A stretch of DNA of 5,833 nucleotides, from the NCBI GenBank assembly GCA_902494605.1, contig CABUUG010000115.1, positions 1-5,833 on the forward strand, in the 5' to 3' direction. Below are positions 1 to 5,833 of this stretch, one piece after another. The stretch comes from an uncultured Collinsella sp. Lineage in GTDB: Bacteria; Actinomycetota; Coriobacteriia; Coriobacteriales; Coriobacteriaceae. Position numbers and translations under genes: made by a program. How positions within the stretch are numbered: position 1 is the stretch's first letter; every line of letters starts with the position of its first letter. The notes beneath the pieces were generated by a model. That model had not been told where the DNA came from, did not search any database, and worked only from the letters and a program-made list of their open reading frames with translations.

Positions 1-3000
1 GCCGTGGGCACCACGGGATACGGCGAGGAGCTTTTCGCGCGCGCGTTCCACGCCGACTACCATACGGTCGAGACGGTCGCGCACGCCCGCGCCGCGTGCG
101 CATGCGTTCCCGATGCGACCTTCGTGCTCGACATCGGCGGACAGGATATGAAGGCCATCTGGCTCAACCACGGCGTGCTGACCGATATCGTCGTCAACGA
201 GGCGTGCTCTGCGGGCTGCGGCTCGTTCCTCGAGGGTTTTGCCAAAAACCTCGGAATAGCCGTTGAGGATATCGCGACCGAGGCATTTTCGTCCAAAGCC
301 CCCGCCGTTCTCGGCAGCCGCTGCACGGTGTTCATGAACAGCAGCGTCGTTTCCGAGCAGCGGCGCGGTAAGGGTCCGGGCGACATCATGGCCGGTCTCT
401 GCCGTTCGATTATCGAGAACGTGTTCACCAAGGTCATTCGCGTTTCAAATCTCAACCGTCTGGGCGACAAAGTCGTCGTCCAGGGCGGCACGTTCCGAAA
501 CGACGCGGTGCTGCGCGCATTCGAGCAGTATCTGGGCAAACCCGTCACGCGTGCGCCCCACCCGGGGCTGATGGGCGCTATCGGTATCGCCCTGCTCGCG
601 CGCGAGGAATGCCGCAAGGGCGACGCCGGCACGTCGTTTATCGGGCTCGATGCCGTGGAGCGCTTCGAGCATCGCGAGTTCGGCGGCGTTACCTGCCGTC
701 GGTGCAACAACCGCTGCCAGCGCGCGGTCGTGGCATTTGGCGACGGCTCGCTTTACGTCACGGGCAATCGCTGCCCGCGCGGCGGCGCCATTTCATGGGA
801 TGAGCTCGTGCGCGAGGTTCCCGCGGCGGAGGAGCTGCGTCCGCAGGGTGCTTGCGAGGCACAGGCACCCGGCACGGGGTGCGACCGGACCGCGGCTGCC
901 CCCAATCTCTTTGTCGACCGCGAGAAGCTGCTGTTCGAGTCGTACCCCACGGTTCCCGTCAGCGGGGGGCGCGATGTCACGATCGGCATTCCCCGTGTGC
1001 TCGAGTTCTGGGACACCATGCCGTTCTGGTCGACGTTCTTCAGCACGCTCGGCTTTAAGGTGCGCGTCTCGGGACGCAGCACCAAGGCGATGTACGAGCG
1101 CGGTCTGGCGCACGTCACATCCGACACCGTGTGCTTCCCGGCCAAGCTCGTCCACGGGCACATCCGCAATCTCGTCGACGCCGGCGTCGACCGCATCTTC
1201 ATGCCCATCATCACGACGGTGCCCACCGAAAACGCCGCCTCTACCAGCGAGTGGATGTGCGCCGTCGTAAAGGGATACCCCTACGTGATGCGCAATTCCG
1301 ATAACCCGGAGGAGCGTTTCGGCGTTCCGTTCGATACGCCGCTGTTCCACTGGTACGACGAGGGCGACCGAAACCGCCAGCTCAAGGCGTGGTGCAAGGA
1401 GACCTTCGATATCGATGCCGACCTGGTTGCCAAGGCGACCGAGCAGGCGGACCGCGCGCAGGAGACGTTTGAGAACCAGCTGCAGCTGCGCGGCAGGCAG
1501 GTGCTCGAGAACGTGCGCGAGGACGGCGGCTACGCGGTGGTGATCGCTTCGCGCCCGTACCACAACGACCCGCTGGTCAACCACGGGCTGCCCAAGCTCT
1601 TCTCTGAGCGCGGCATCCCCGTGCTGACGCCCGATGCGGTGCCGGGGGTCTGCAACGTCGATCTTTCCAACAGCCGCATCGACATCGTGAACAACTACCA
1701 TGCGCGCATGCTGTCGTGCGCGGTCATCGTCGCATCGACGCCCGAGCTCGAGCTCGTGCAGATGGGCAGCTTCGGCTGCGGCCACGATGCGTATCTCACC
1801 GACGAGATCGCGCGCATGATGGGCGAGATGGGCTCCAAGGTTCCGATGATGATCAAGCTCGATGAGAGCGACGTCGCCGGTCCCATGGGCATTCGTGTGC
1901 GTTCGTTTATCGAGTCGGTCAACCGTCGTCGCGCGGAGGAGCGTGCCGAGGGCGCCCGGGTGCACGCGGTCCATCCGCTCGACGACCCGTATAAGGTCAA
2001 GTACACCAAGCGCGACCGGCACGACAAGATCGCGCTGGTCCCCAACACCTCCCATGCGTTCTGCAGGCTCATGACCGCGGCGATGCGCAATCAGGGCGTG
2101 CGCGCCGAGGCCCTTGATATCGGGCGCGAGGATGCCATCCGCCTGGGCAAACGCTATGTGCACAACGACATCTGCTTCCCCGCGCAAATCGTGATCGGCG
2201 AGGCGCTCGCGGCACTCGAGAGCGGTAAGTACGACCCGCACGACGTCGCCGTGGTGACTGGCAAGTATATCGGCGACTGCCGCCTGACGCACTACATGCC
2301 CCTGCTGCGCCGCGCGCTCGACGACGCGGGATACGACTATGTCCCGGTGCTCACCAACGACGACGTCGATGCCCACAATGCGCATCCGGGCTTCAAGCTC
2401 GGCCTTGGCCCGAGCATCCAGATCGCCTACGGTCTTCCCATGATCGATGCCCTCGAGGCCATGCTTAGGCGCATCCGTCCCTACGAGCTCGAGAAGGGCG
2501 CGGCGGACGCTGCGTTCGACCGCGCGCTCGATGAGGTTATCGAGGGCATGGAGCGCTCCGGGCTGAGAGGCCAGGCGACGGGCTTCAAACGCGCGCTTGC
2601 GATCATGGACGCCGTTCCGTACGACCGCTCGAACCCGCATCCGACCGTTCTCATCGTGGGCGAGTACCTGCTCAATTTCCATCTCGGCGCCAACCACGAG
2701 ATTGAGCGCTACCTCGAGGACAACGGGCTCGAGGTCATCGAGGCGCGCATGACCGACGTGATCCGCAAGACCTATTTCTACAAGCATGCGCAGTCGCGCG
2801 AGTTCCACGTCGACCTGTCGCTGCCCGAAAAGGCCTGGTACGCCACGGCGGACAACCTGTTCGAGCTCGCGCACGACCGTTGCGACCGCCTGGGCGCGGC
2901 GAGCCCGCTCTACGAGCCGCCGACGCGCATGCCCGAGCTCGTGCGCGCGAGCGATAAGATCCTGCACCATACGTTCGATGCGGGCGAGGGCGTGCTGATT

Positions 3001-3255
3001 CCGGCGGAGATCCTCGAGCACGCCAAGCGCGGCTGCCGCAACTTCGTGATCCTGCAGCCGTTCGGGTGTCTGCCCAACCATGTCGTGGGGCGCGGGCTCA
3101 TCCATGCGCTCAAGGAGCAGTATCCCACGGCGCAGTTCCTGCCGCTCGACTACGATCCCGACGTGAGCTTCGCCAACGTGGAGAACCGTCTTCAGATGCT
3201 CATCATGAACGCCAAGGCGCAGGGGTGCGGTGAGGCGCATGGCGAGACCGCGTAA
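1..3255 (+). CDS. Large acyl-CoA dehydratase activase-related protein (BadF/HgdC-type ATPase + DUF2229), 5'-truncated
   Basis: This is the C-terminal part of an oversized 2-hydroxyacyl-CoA dehydratase activase (CoA-substrate-specific enzyme activase). The frame is open from base 1, so the gene begins upstream; the GTG at base 4 is not a credible start because the sequence opens mid-domain. Codons 44-51 read DIGGQDMK, a phosphate motif of the ASKHA fold. Cys69 (in NEACSAGCGSF) and Cys108 (in SRCTVF) are 39 residues apart, the same spacing as the [4Fe-4S] ligands Cys127 and Cys166 of Acidaminococcus HgdC. A QGGTFRND motif closes the ATPase domain. Cys232, 235, 239 and 258 form a C-x2-C-x3-C-x18-C knuckle, probably binding metal. 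From about codon 328 comes the DUF2229 region with TVCFPAKLVHGH (Cys378) and SFGCGHD (Cys593). A second similar module follows with DICFPAQIVIGE (Cys725) and PFGCLPNH (Cys1023). Family members are usually about 1400-1500 aa, so roughly 300-400 residues are missing. By family it should be a cytoplasmic, oxygen-sensitive, ATP-driven low-potential electron donor. The partner enzyme is unknown and is not in the window. Confidence 0.93.
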   Translation, partial: AVGTTGYGEELFARAFHADYHTVETVAHARAACACVPDATFVLDIGGQDMKAIWLNHGVLTDIVVNEACSAGCGSFLEGFAKNLGIAVEDIATEAFSSKAPAVLGSRCTVFMNSSVVSEQRRGKGPGDIMAGLCRSIIENVFTKVIRVSNLNRLGDKVVVQGGTFRNDAVLRAFEQYLGKPVTRAPHPGLMGAIGIALLAREECRKGDAGTSFIGLDAVERFEHREFGGVTCRRCNNRCQRAVVAFGDGSLYVTGNRCPRGGAISWDELVREVPAAEELRPQGACEAQAPGTGCDRTAAAPNLFVDREKLLFESYPTVPVSGGRDVTIGIPRVLEFWDTMPFWSTFFSTLGFKVRVSGRSTKAMYERGLAHVTSDTVCFPAKLVHGHIRNLVDAGVDRIFMPIITTVPTENAASTSEWMCAVVKGYPYVMRNSDNPEERFGVPFDTPLFHWYDEGDRNRQLKAWCKETFDIDADLVAKATEQADRAQETFENQLQLRGRQVLENVREDGGYAVVIASRPYHNDPLVNHGLPKLFSERGIPVLTPDAVPGVCNVDLSNSRIDIVNNYHARMLSCAVIVASTPELELVQMGSFGCGHDAYLTDEIARMMGEMGSKVPMMIKLDESDVAGPMGIRVRSFIESVNRRRAEERAEGARVHAVHPLDDPYKVKYTKRDRHDKIALVPNTSHAFCRLMTAAMRNQGVRAEALDIGREDAIRLGKRYVHNDICFPAQIVIGEALAALESGKYDPHDVAVVTGKYIGDCRLTHYMPLLRRALDDAGYDYVPVLTNDDVDAHNAHPGFKLGLGPSIQIAYGLPMIDALEAMLRRIRPYELEKGAADAAFDRALDEVIEGMERSGLRGQATGFKRALAIMDAVPYDRSNPHPTVLIVGEYLLNFHLGANHEIERYLEDNGLEVIEARMTDVIRKTYFYKHAQSREFHVDLSLPEKAWYATADNLFELAHDRCDRLGAASPLYEPPTRMPELVRASDKILHHTFDAGEGVLIPAEILEHAKRGCRNFVILQPFGCLPNHVVGRGLIHALKEQYPTAQFLPLDYDPDVSFANVENRLQMLIMNAKAQGCGEAHGETA
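3221..3235 (+). promoter_or_regulatory. Candidate ribosome binding sites deciding the TetR start
   Basis: Two purine-rich stretches lie inside the activase coding region. AGGGG at 3221-3225 is only 4 bases from the GTG at 3230 and 13 from the ATG at 3239. GGTGAGG at 3229-3235 is 3 bases from the ATG. Neither spacing is ideal, so the start is not settled by the Shine-Dalgarno alone. The N-terminal MARPRK sequence favours the ATG. The poor spacing fits initiation that relies on ribosomes arriving from the overlapping upstream gene. Confidence 0.4.
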
Positions 3256-3928
3256 GGACGCCGATGCGCCCGATGCACGCACCCGTATCATCGAGGCGTT
3301 TTGGGAGCTCACCGAGAACAACAGCATCTTCGAGCTGTCGGTTGGCGAGGTGACCCGCGCCGCCCAGTGCAATCGCGGAACGTTTTACTACTATTTTCAC
3401 GATTTCGATGAACTCGTCGCCATCGCCATAGCCCAGCTGCTGCAGGATAACGAGCTCATCACCGATGCCCTCTGGCATTTTTCGAGCGAGGGCGACCTTT
3501 CGGCGTTCGACCGGCGCGACGTCCGCTGCCTGCTGCGGCGCATCGTCATCACCATGAGGGCGGGTGCCGCCGAGCAGGTCGTGCAGGGCATCCATACGAT
3601 CATCATCGACCGCGTGAGAGAGATCGTCCACCCCGACGGAGAAGAGCTCAAGGCAGATTCGAGCTTTGCGGTGGGCTTTCTGGTCTCGGGCATCATGGGC
3701 TTTGTGATGGCGGTCGGCTTTGCCCGGGAGGGCGGCGAGGAGATAGACCTCGAGCAGCCGGGGGACAGCGCGTGCGCGTACCTGAGGGCGGTCGCCATGC
3801 AGACGGTGGAAACGGTCGCGCAAGTCGAGGGCGTCGATACATCCGAGCTGCTCGAACGCGTCTCCAAGGAGGCCGATGCCTATCGCGCATCGCGTGCGAC
3901 GAGTCCCGACGTGGTGAAAGACGCCTAG
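3239..3928 (+). CDS. TetR/AcrR-family transcriptional regulator
   Basis: A 229-aa protein with a typical TetR N-terminal DNA-binding domain. The stretch TRIIEAFWEL (about residues 14-23) is helix 1. The helix-turn-helix spans about residues 31-56 and ends in NRGTFYYYFHDFDEL, the hallmark recognition helix plus the tyrosine-phenylalanine motif of the family. The rest (about 60-229) is a helical ligand-binding and dimerisation domain too divergent to assign an inducer; residues 143-161 are strongly hydrophobic (GFLVSGIMGFVMAVGF) and probably a core helix rather than a membrane span. I chose the ATG because MARPRK is a common opening for the family; a GTG nine bases upstream (3230) is a possible alternative adding three residues. 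The gene overlaps the end of the activase gene by 17 bases (26 if GTG is used), which suggests one transcript and translational coupling. It may therefore repress its own operon, including the activase, in response to an unknown metabolite, but the sequence does not show an operator. The length is slightly above the family norm of about 190-220. Confidence 0.93.
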   Translation: MARPRKDADAPDARTRIIEAFWELTENNSIFELSVGEVTRAAQCNRGTFYYYFHDFDELVAIAIAQLLQDNELITDALWHFSSEGDLSAFDRRDVRCLLRRIVITMRAGAAEQVVQGIHTIIIDRVREIVHPDGEELKADSSFAVGFLVSGIMGFVMAVGFAREGGEEIDLEQPGDSACAYLRAVAMQTVETVAQVEGVDTSELLERVSKEADAYRASRATSPDVVKDA

Positions 3929-3983
3929 GGTTTCTCTTGCGGGGCGCCTGTCGCGCATCGCGCGGTGAGTCCCGCGATGCGGT
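3878..3983 (+). repeat. Imperfect 38-bp direct repeat, end of the TetR gene and intergenic gap
   Basis: Copy A (3878-3915) lies in the last codons of the TetR gene; copy B (3946-3983) starts 18 bases after its stop. The first 17 bases of each copy match at 16 positions (GCCTATCGCGCATCGCG against GCCTGTCGCGCATCGCG). After a short divergent stretch both have GAGTCCCG (3901-3908 and 3967-3974), and both end in a GGT-containing tail. The copies start 68 bases apart, which is not a multiple of three, so copy B does not simply extend the protein. The likeliest origin is an old local duplication. Shared binding sites are an alternative. Confidence 0.6.
3955..3980. repeat. Inverted repeat / hairpin after the TetR gene
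   Basis: GCATCGCG (3955-3962) and CGCGATGC (3973-3980) are perfect 8-bp inverted arms. Allowing a bulged C at 3963, two more G-C pairs form (3964-3965 with 3971-3972), leaving a 5-base loop TGAGT. It lies 26 bases after the TetR stop codon and would be a stable RNA hairpin. No T-tract follows, so it is not a classical intrinsic terminator. It could protect the mRNA 3' end or be a protein-binding palindrome. Confidence 0.6.
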
Positions 3984-3995
3984 CATAACCTGCAT
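3977..3995. repeat. Second inverted repeat overlapping the first
   Basis: ATGCGGT (3977-3983) pairs with ACC-T-GCAT (3988-3995) around a CATA loop, with one bulged T at 3991. It shares bases 3977-3980 with the preceding hairpin, so in RNA the two cannot form together. As DNA it is a small dyad next to the AT-rich island that may hold the clpC promoter, so an operator role is possible. At 7 bp the arms are short and chance is not excluded. Confidence 0.35.
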
Positions 3996-4009
3996 TCATG
4001 TGAGCCGGG

Positions 4010-4038
4010 TTTATAGATATTCCTCCAGCTGTTAACAT
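4010..4038 (+). promoter_or_regulatory. Candidate sigma-70-type promoter for clpC
   Basis: This is the main AT-rich island in an otherwise GC-rich gap. TTTATA (4010-4015) matches the -35 consensus at 4 of 6 positions. TAACAT (4033-4038) matches the -10 consensus at 4 of 6, with a 17-base spacer. An alternative -10 is TATAGA at 4012-4017, but it has only a poor -35 (CTGCAT, 3990-3995). Transcription from the first pair would begin near 4045 and give a leader of about 75 bases. I see no CIRCE element, no convincing CtsR box and no HspR-type repeat. Confidence 0.3.
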
Positions 4039-4061
4039 AGACAACCTGTGGGTAAAGAGAC

Positions 4062-4094
4062 AAAAGCGCCGCCGACGGGCGGGCGTTTTGATTT
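4062..4094 (+). terminator. Terminator-like hairpin in the gap before clpC
   Basis: CGCCGCC (4067-4073) pairs with GGC-G-GGCG (4078-4085), with a bulged G at 4081 and a GACG loop. The AAAA at 4062-4065 can also pair with TTTT at 4086-4089. The stem is followed by TTTTGATTT, so it has the GC stem and U-rich tail of an intrinsic terminator and could work in both directions. It ends only 26 bases before the clpC ATG. It may end TetR transcripts, but any clpC promoter upstream of it would have to read through, so it may instead act as an attenuator or leader structure. Confidence 0.5.
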
Positions 4095-4108
4095 CGATGA
4101 ACTCATGT

Positions 4109-4113
4109 AAGGA
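4109..4113 (+). promoter_or_regulatory. clpC ribosome binding site
   Basis: AAGGA, followed by a 7-base spacer to the ATG at 4121, is a well-placed Shine-Dalgarno. It fixes the start there in preference to an in-frame ATG at 4097, which would add eight residues (MNSCKETS), lacks a comparable site and would precede the conserved ClpC N-terminus MLDRFTDRAR. Confidence 0.75.
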
Positions 4114-4120
4114 AACGAGC

Positions 4121-5833
4121 ATGTTAGATAGATTTACCGATCGAGCGCGCAAGGTCATGTCGATGGCCAAACAGGAGGCGCTCGATCTGCACTCAAATAA
4201 GGTGGGCACCGAGCACCTGCTGCTCGCACTCGCCAAGGAGGACGAGGGCATCGCTGCCGAGGCGCTGCGCTCGCTTGATATCTCCTACGACGACATCATG
4301 GACACCCTCAAGGAGGTCCAGACCACGGTTCCCGAGCCCAGTGAGGAGACCGAGGCGGCCAAGCTCGCCTTTACGCCGCTCGTCATTAGTGTGATGGAGC
4401 GTTCATTCCGCGTGGCGCGTGAGAACAACCAGACCTACGTGTCGACCGAGCACTTGCTGATCGGAATCGTCGAAGAGGGCAACGGCATGGCCATGGACAT
4501 CCTCATGCGCCTGGGTGTGTCGTCCGCCTCCATCAAAAAGGCTATCGAGAAACTCACTGCCAAGGACCAGGACAAGAAGCGTCCGCTCGCCGGCGCCGGT
4601 GCTGGTCGTCCCGGTGCGGGCCTGCCGTTCTTTAGCGGCTCGGATGCCTCTCAGCAAAAGGGGAGTGGCACCGATACGCTTAAGCAGTTCGCGACCAACC
4701 TCACGCAGAAGGCGCGCGATGGCGAGCTCGACCCCGTGATCGGTCGCGAAAAGGAAGTCCAGCGTATGATGGAAATTCTTTCGCGCCGCACCAAGAACAA
4801 CCCGCTCATTCTGGGCGACCCCGGCGTGGGCAAGACGGCCATCGTCGAGGGCCTGGCTCAGCAGATTGCAGCCGGCAACGTGCCCGAGAACCTCATGAAC
4901 CAGAATATCTGGACGCTCGACCTGCCGGGCCTCGTGGCGGGCGCCAAGTATCGTGGCGAGTTTGAGGAGCGCCTCAAGAACGTGATCCAGGAGGCCACCG
5001 AGGCCGACGACGTCATCCTGTTTATCGATGAGATGCACACCATCATCGGTGCCGGTTCTGCCGAGGGCTCCATCGACGCGAGCTCCATGCTCAAGCCCGT
5101 GCTCGCGCGCGGCGCCTTCCAGATTATCGGCGCCACCACGGCCGAGGAATTCCGCAAGTACCTCACCAAGGATCCGGCCTTCGAGCGTCGCTTCCAGACC
5201 ATCGATGTCGAGGAGCCGAGCGTCGAGGACACGGTCAAGATCCTGACCGCGCTCAAGCCGCGCTACGAGGAGCACCACCATGTGCGCTATACGCAGGGTG
5301 CTATCGAGGCCGCCGCGAACCTTTCCAACCGCTACATCCAGGATCGCTTCCTGCCCGATAAGGCCATCGACCTCATTGACGAGGCCGGCGCACGCGCTCG
5401 CATCGCCGCGAATCGCGCGCCCGAGCCGGTGCGCGAGGCCGAGCATCGCATAGAGGAGCTCAAGGCCGCCGCGCAGGAGGCCACCGAGAGCGACGACATG
5501 AACAAGGCCGCCGAGATCACCGAGCAGCAGAAGGCCGCCGAGATTGAACTCGCCGAGGCCAAGGCCGCCTGGACTGCCGAGCTCGACGCCAGCCCGCTCA
5601 CCATCGATGTCTCTCAGATCGCCGACATCGTGTCCGTGACTTCGGGCGTGCCGGTGTCCTCGCTTACCGAGAGCGAGAGCCGTCGCCTGCTGCAAGCCGA
5701 AAGCGTGCTCAAGACGCGCATCATCGGTCAGGATGAGGCTGTCGAGGCAGTTGCCAAGGCCGTGCGCCGCAGCCGTTCGCCGCTCAAGGACCCGCGTCGC
5801 CCCGGCGGCAGCTTTATCTTCCTGGGTCCCACC
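4121..5833 (+). CDS. clpC: ATP-dependent Clp protease ATP-binding subunit ClpC, 3'-truncated
   Basis: Hsp100/AAA+ unfoldase that forms cytoplasmic hexamers, unfolds substrates and threads them into ClpP. The window holds the first 571 codons; the frame stays open to the last base, where FLGPT begins the second Walker A motif. The N-domain has two Clp_N repeats (about residues 1-66 and 76-145) carrying GTEHLLLAL and STEHLLIGI. A Gly/Ala-rich linker spans about 148-186. The first AAA+ domain has Walker A GDPGVGKT (232-239), pore loop KYRG (276-279, Tyr277), Walker B FIDE (Asp303, Glu304) and arginines 356-357 in FERRF. A short coiled-coil middle domain (about 434-486) is of ClpC size, not the long ClpB propeller and not absent as in ClpA. 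RIIGQDEAV (from about 534) opens the second AAA+ domain. The ClpP-docking loop lies beyond the edge. The gene follows a 192-bp gap, so it probably has its own promoter. No ctsR, mcsA or mcsB lies immediately upstream, unlike the Bacillus operon. Confidence 0.95.
   Translation, partial: MLDRFTDRARKVMSMAKQEALDLHSNKVGTEHLLLALAKEDEGIAAEALRSLDISYDDIMDTLKEVQTTVPEPSEETEAAKLAFTPLVISVMERSFRVARENNQTYVSTEHLLIGIVEEGNGMAMDILMRLGVSSASIKKAIEKLTAKDQDKKRPLAGAGAGRPGAGLPFFSGSDASQQKGSGTDTLKQFATNLTQKARDGELDPVIGREKEVQRMMEILSRRTKNNPLILGDPGVGKTAIVEGLAQQIAAGNVPENLMNQNIWTLDLPGLVAGAKYRGEFEERLKNVIQEATEADDVILFIDEMHTIIGAGSAEGSIDASSMLKPVLARGAFQIIGATTAEEFRKYLTKDPAFERRFQTIDVEEPSVEDTVKILTALKPRYEEHHHVRYTQGAIEAAANLSNRYIQDRFLPDKAIDLIDEAGARARIAANRAPEPVREAEHRIEELKAAAQEATESDDMNKAAEITEQQKAAEIELAEAKAAWTAELDASPLTIDVSQIADIVSVTSGVPVSSLTESESRRLLQAESVLKTRIIGQDEAVEAVAKAVRRSRSPLKDPRRPGGSFIFLGPT

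Noticed and set aside
4..6. GTG as the true start of the activase gene
   Set aside because: The frame is open to the window edge and the encoded sequence starts in the middle of an ATPase domain, so the start is upstream.
793..3372. 859-codon open frame on the minus strand opposite the activase and TetR start
   Set aside because: It is a high-GC shadow: its composition is dominated by Ala, Arg, His, Val and Leu with no recognisable domain, and it lies antisense to a protein with clear conserved motifs.
3772..4035. 87-codon + strand frame spanning the TetR end and the gap
   Set aside because: It is Arg/Gly-rich, mostly an out-of-frame reading of the TetR gene, with no ribosome binding site or family resemblance.
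4050..4066. CtsR-like site (GGTAAAGAGACAAAA) upstream of clpC
   Set aside because: It only loosely resembles the tandem GGTCAAA heptamers; both halves deviate and the spacing is not right.
4097..4120. In-frame upstream ATG as an alternative clpC start or short leader peptide
   Set aside because: There is no proper Shine-Dalgarno before it, while AAGGA sits at good spacing before 4121, where the family's usual N-terminus begins.
3925..4251. 108-codon minus-strand frame over the gap and clpC start
   Set aside because: It overlaps the conserved clpC N-terminus and the structured leader and shows no domain.
4403..5695. 430-codon open frame on the minus strand
   Set aside because: It lies wholly opposite clpC, whose + strand frame carries intact Clp_N repeats and Walker motifs; its Gly/Leu/His-rich sequence is the mirror of GC-rich codons.

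Overview
The window is GC-rich, gene-dense bacterial DNA with three protein genes, all on the + strand, and no RNA gene, insertion sequence, CRISPR array or phage module that I can see. The GC bias, codon use, protein style and anaerobe-type activase suggest an obligately anaerobic high-GC actinobacterium, probably a gut member of the Coriobacteriia (Collinsella-like). That placement is inference from recall, not a database result.

Bases 1-3255 hold the C-terminal ~1084 codons of a very large activase-type protein. The preserved part has the second half of a BadF/HgdC-type ATPase domain, including the two iron-sulfur cluster cysteines. A Cys4 knuckle follows, then two successive DUF2229/HgdB-like modules. 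The start lies upstream of the window. Such proteins are presumed to use ATP to drive electrons at very low potential into 2-hydroxyacyl-CoA dehydratase or double-cubane type partners, but the true substrate of this long form is not established. Bases 3239-3928 encode a TetR/AcrR-family repressor whose start lies inside the end of the activase gene, so the two are probably co-transcribed and translationally coupled.

Bases 3929-4120 are the only real intergenic gap (192 bp) and are rich in structure. They hold an imperfect 38-bp direct repeat shared with the 3' end of the TetR gene, two overlapping and mutually exclusive hairpins, an AT-rich island with a weak candidate promoter, and a terminator-like hairpin. 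That hairpin sits unusually close to the next gene, between the candidate promoter and the ribosome binding site.

Bases 4121-5833 are the first 571 codons of clpC, the Hsp100 unfoldase that works with ClpP. The gene runs off the right edge at the second Walker A motif. It is a housekeeping proteostasis gene with no evident functional link to the two genes upstream. No ctsR, mcsA or mcsB precedes it.

Overall the coding content is recognisable and no new multi-gene system is apparent. The points most worth checking are the duplicated architecture of the activase, its overlap with the TetR gene, and the structured clpC leader.
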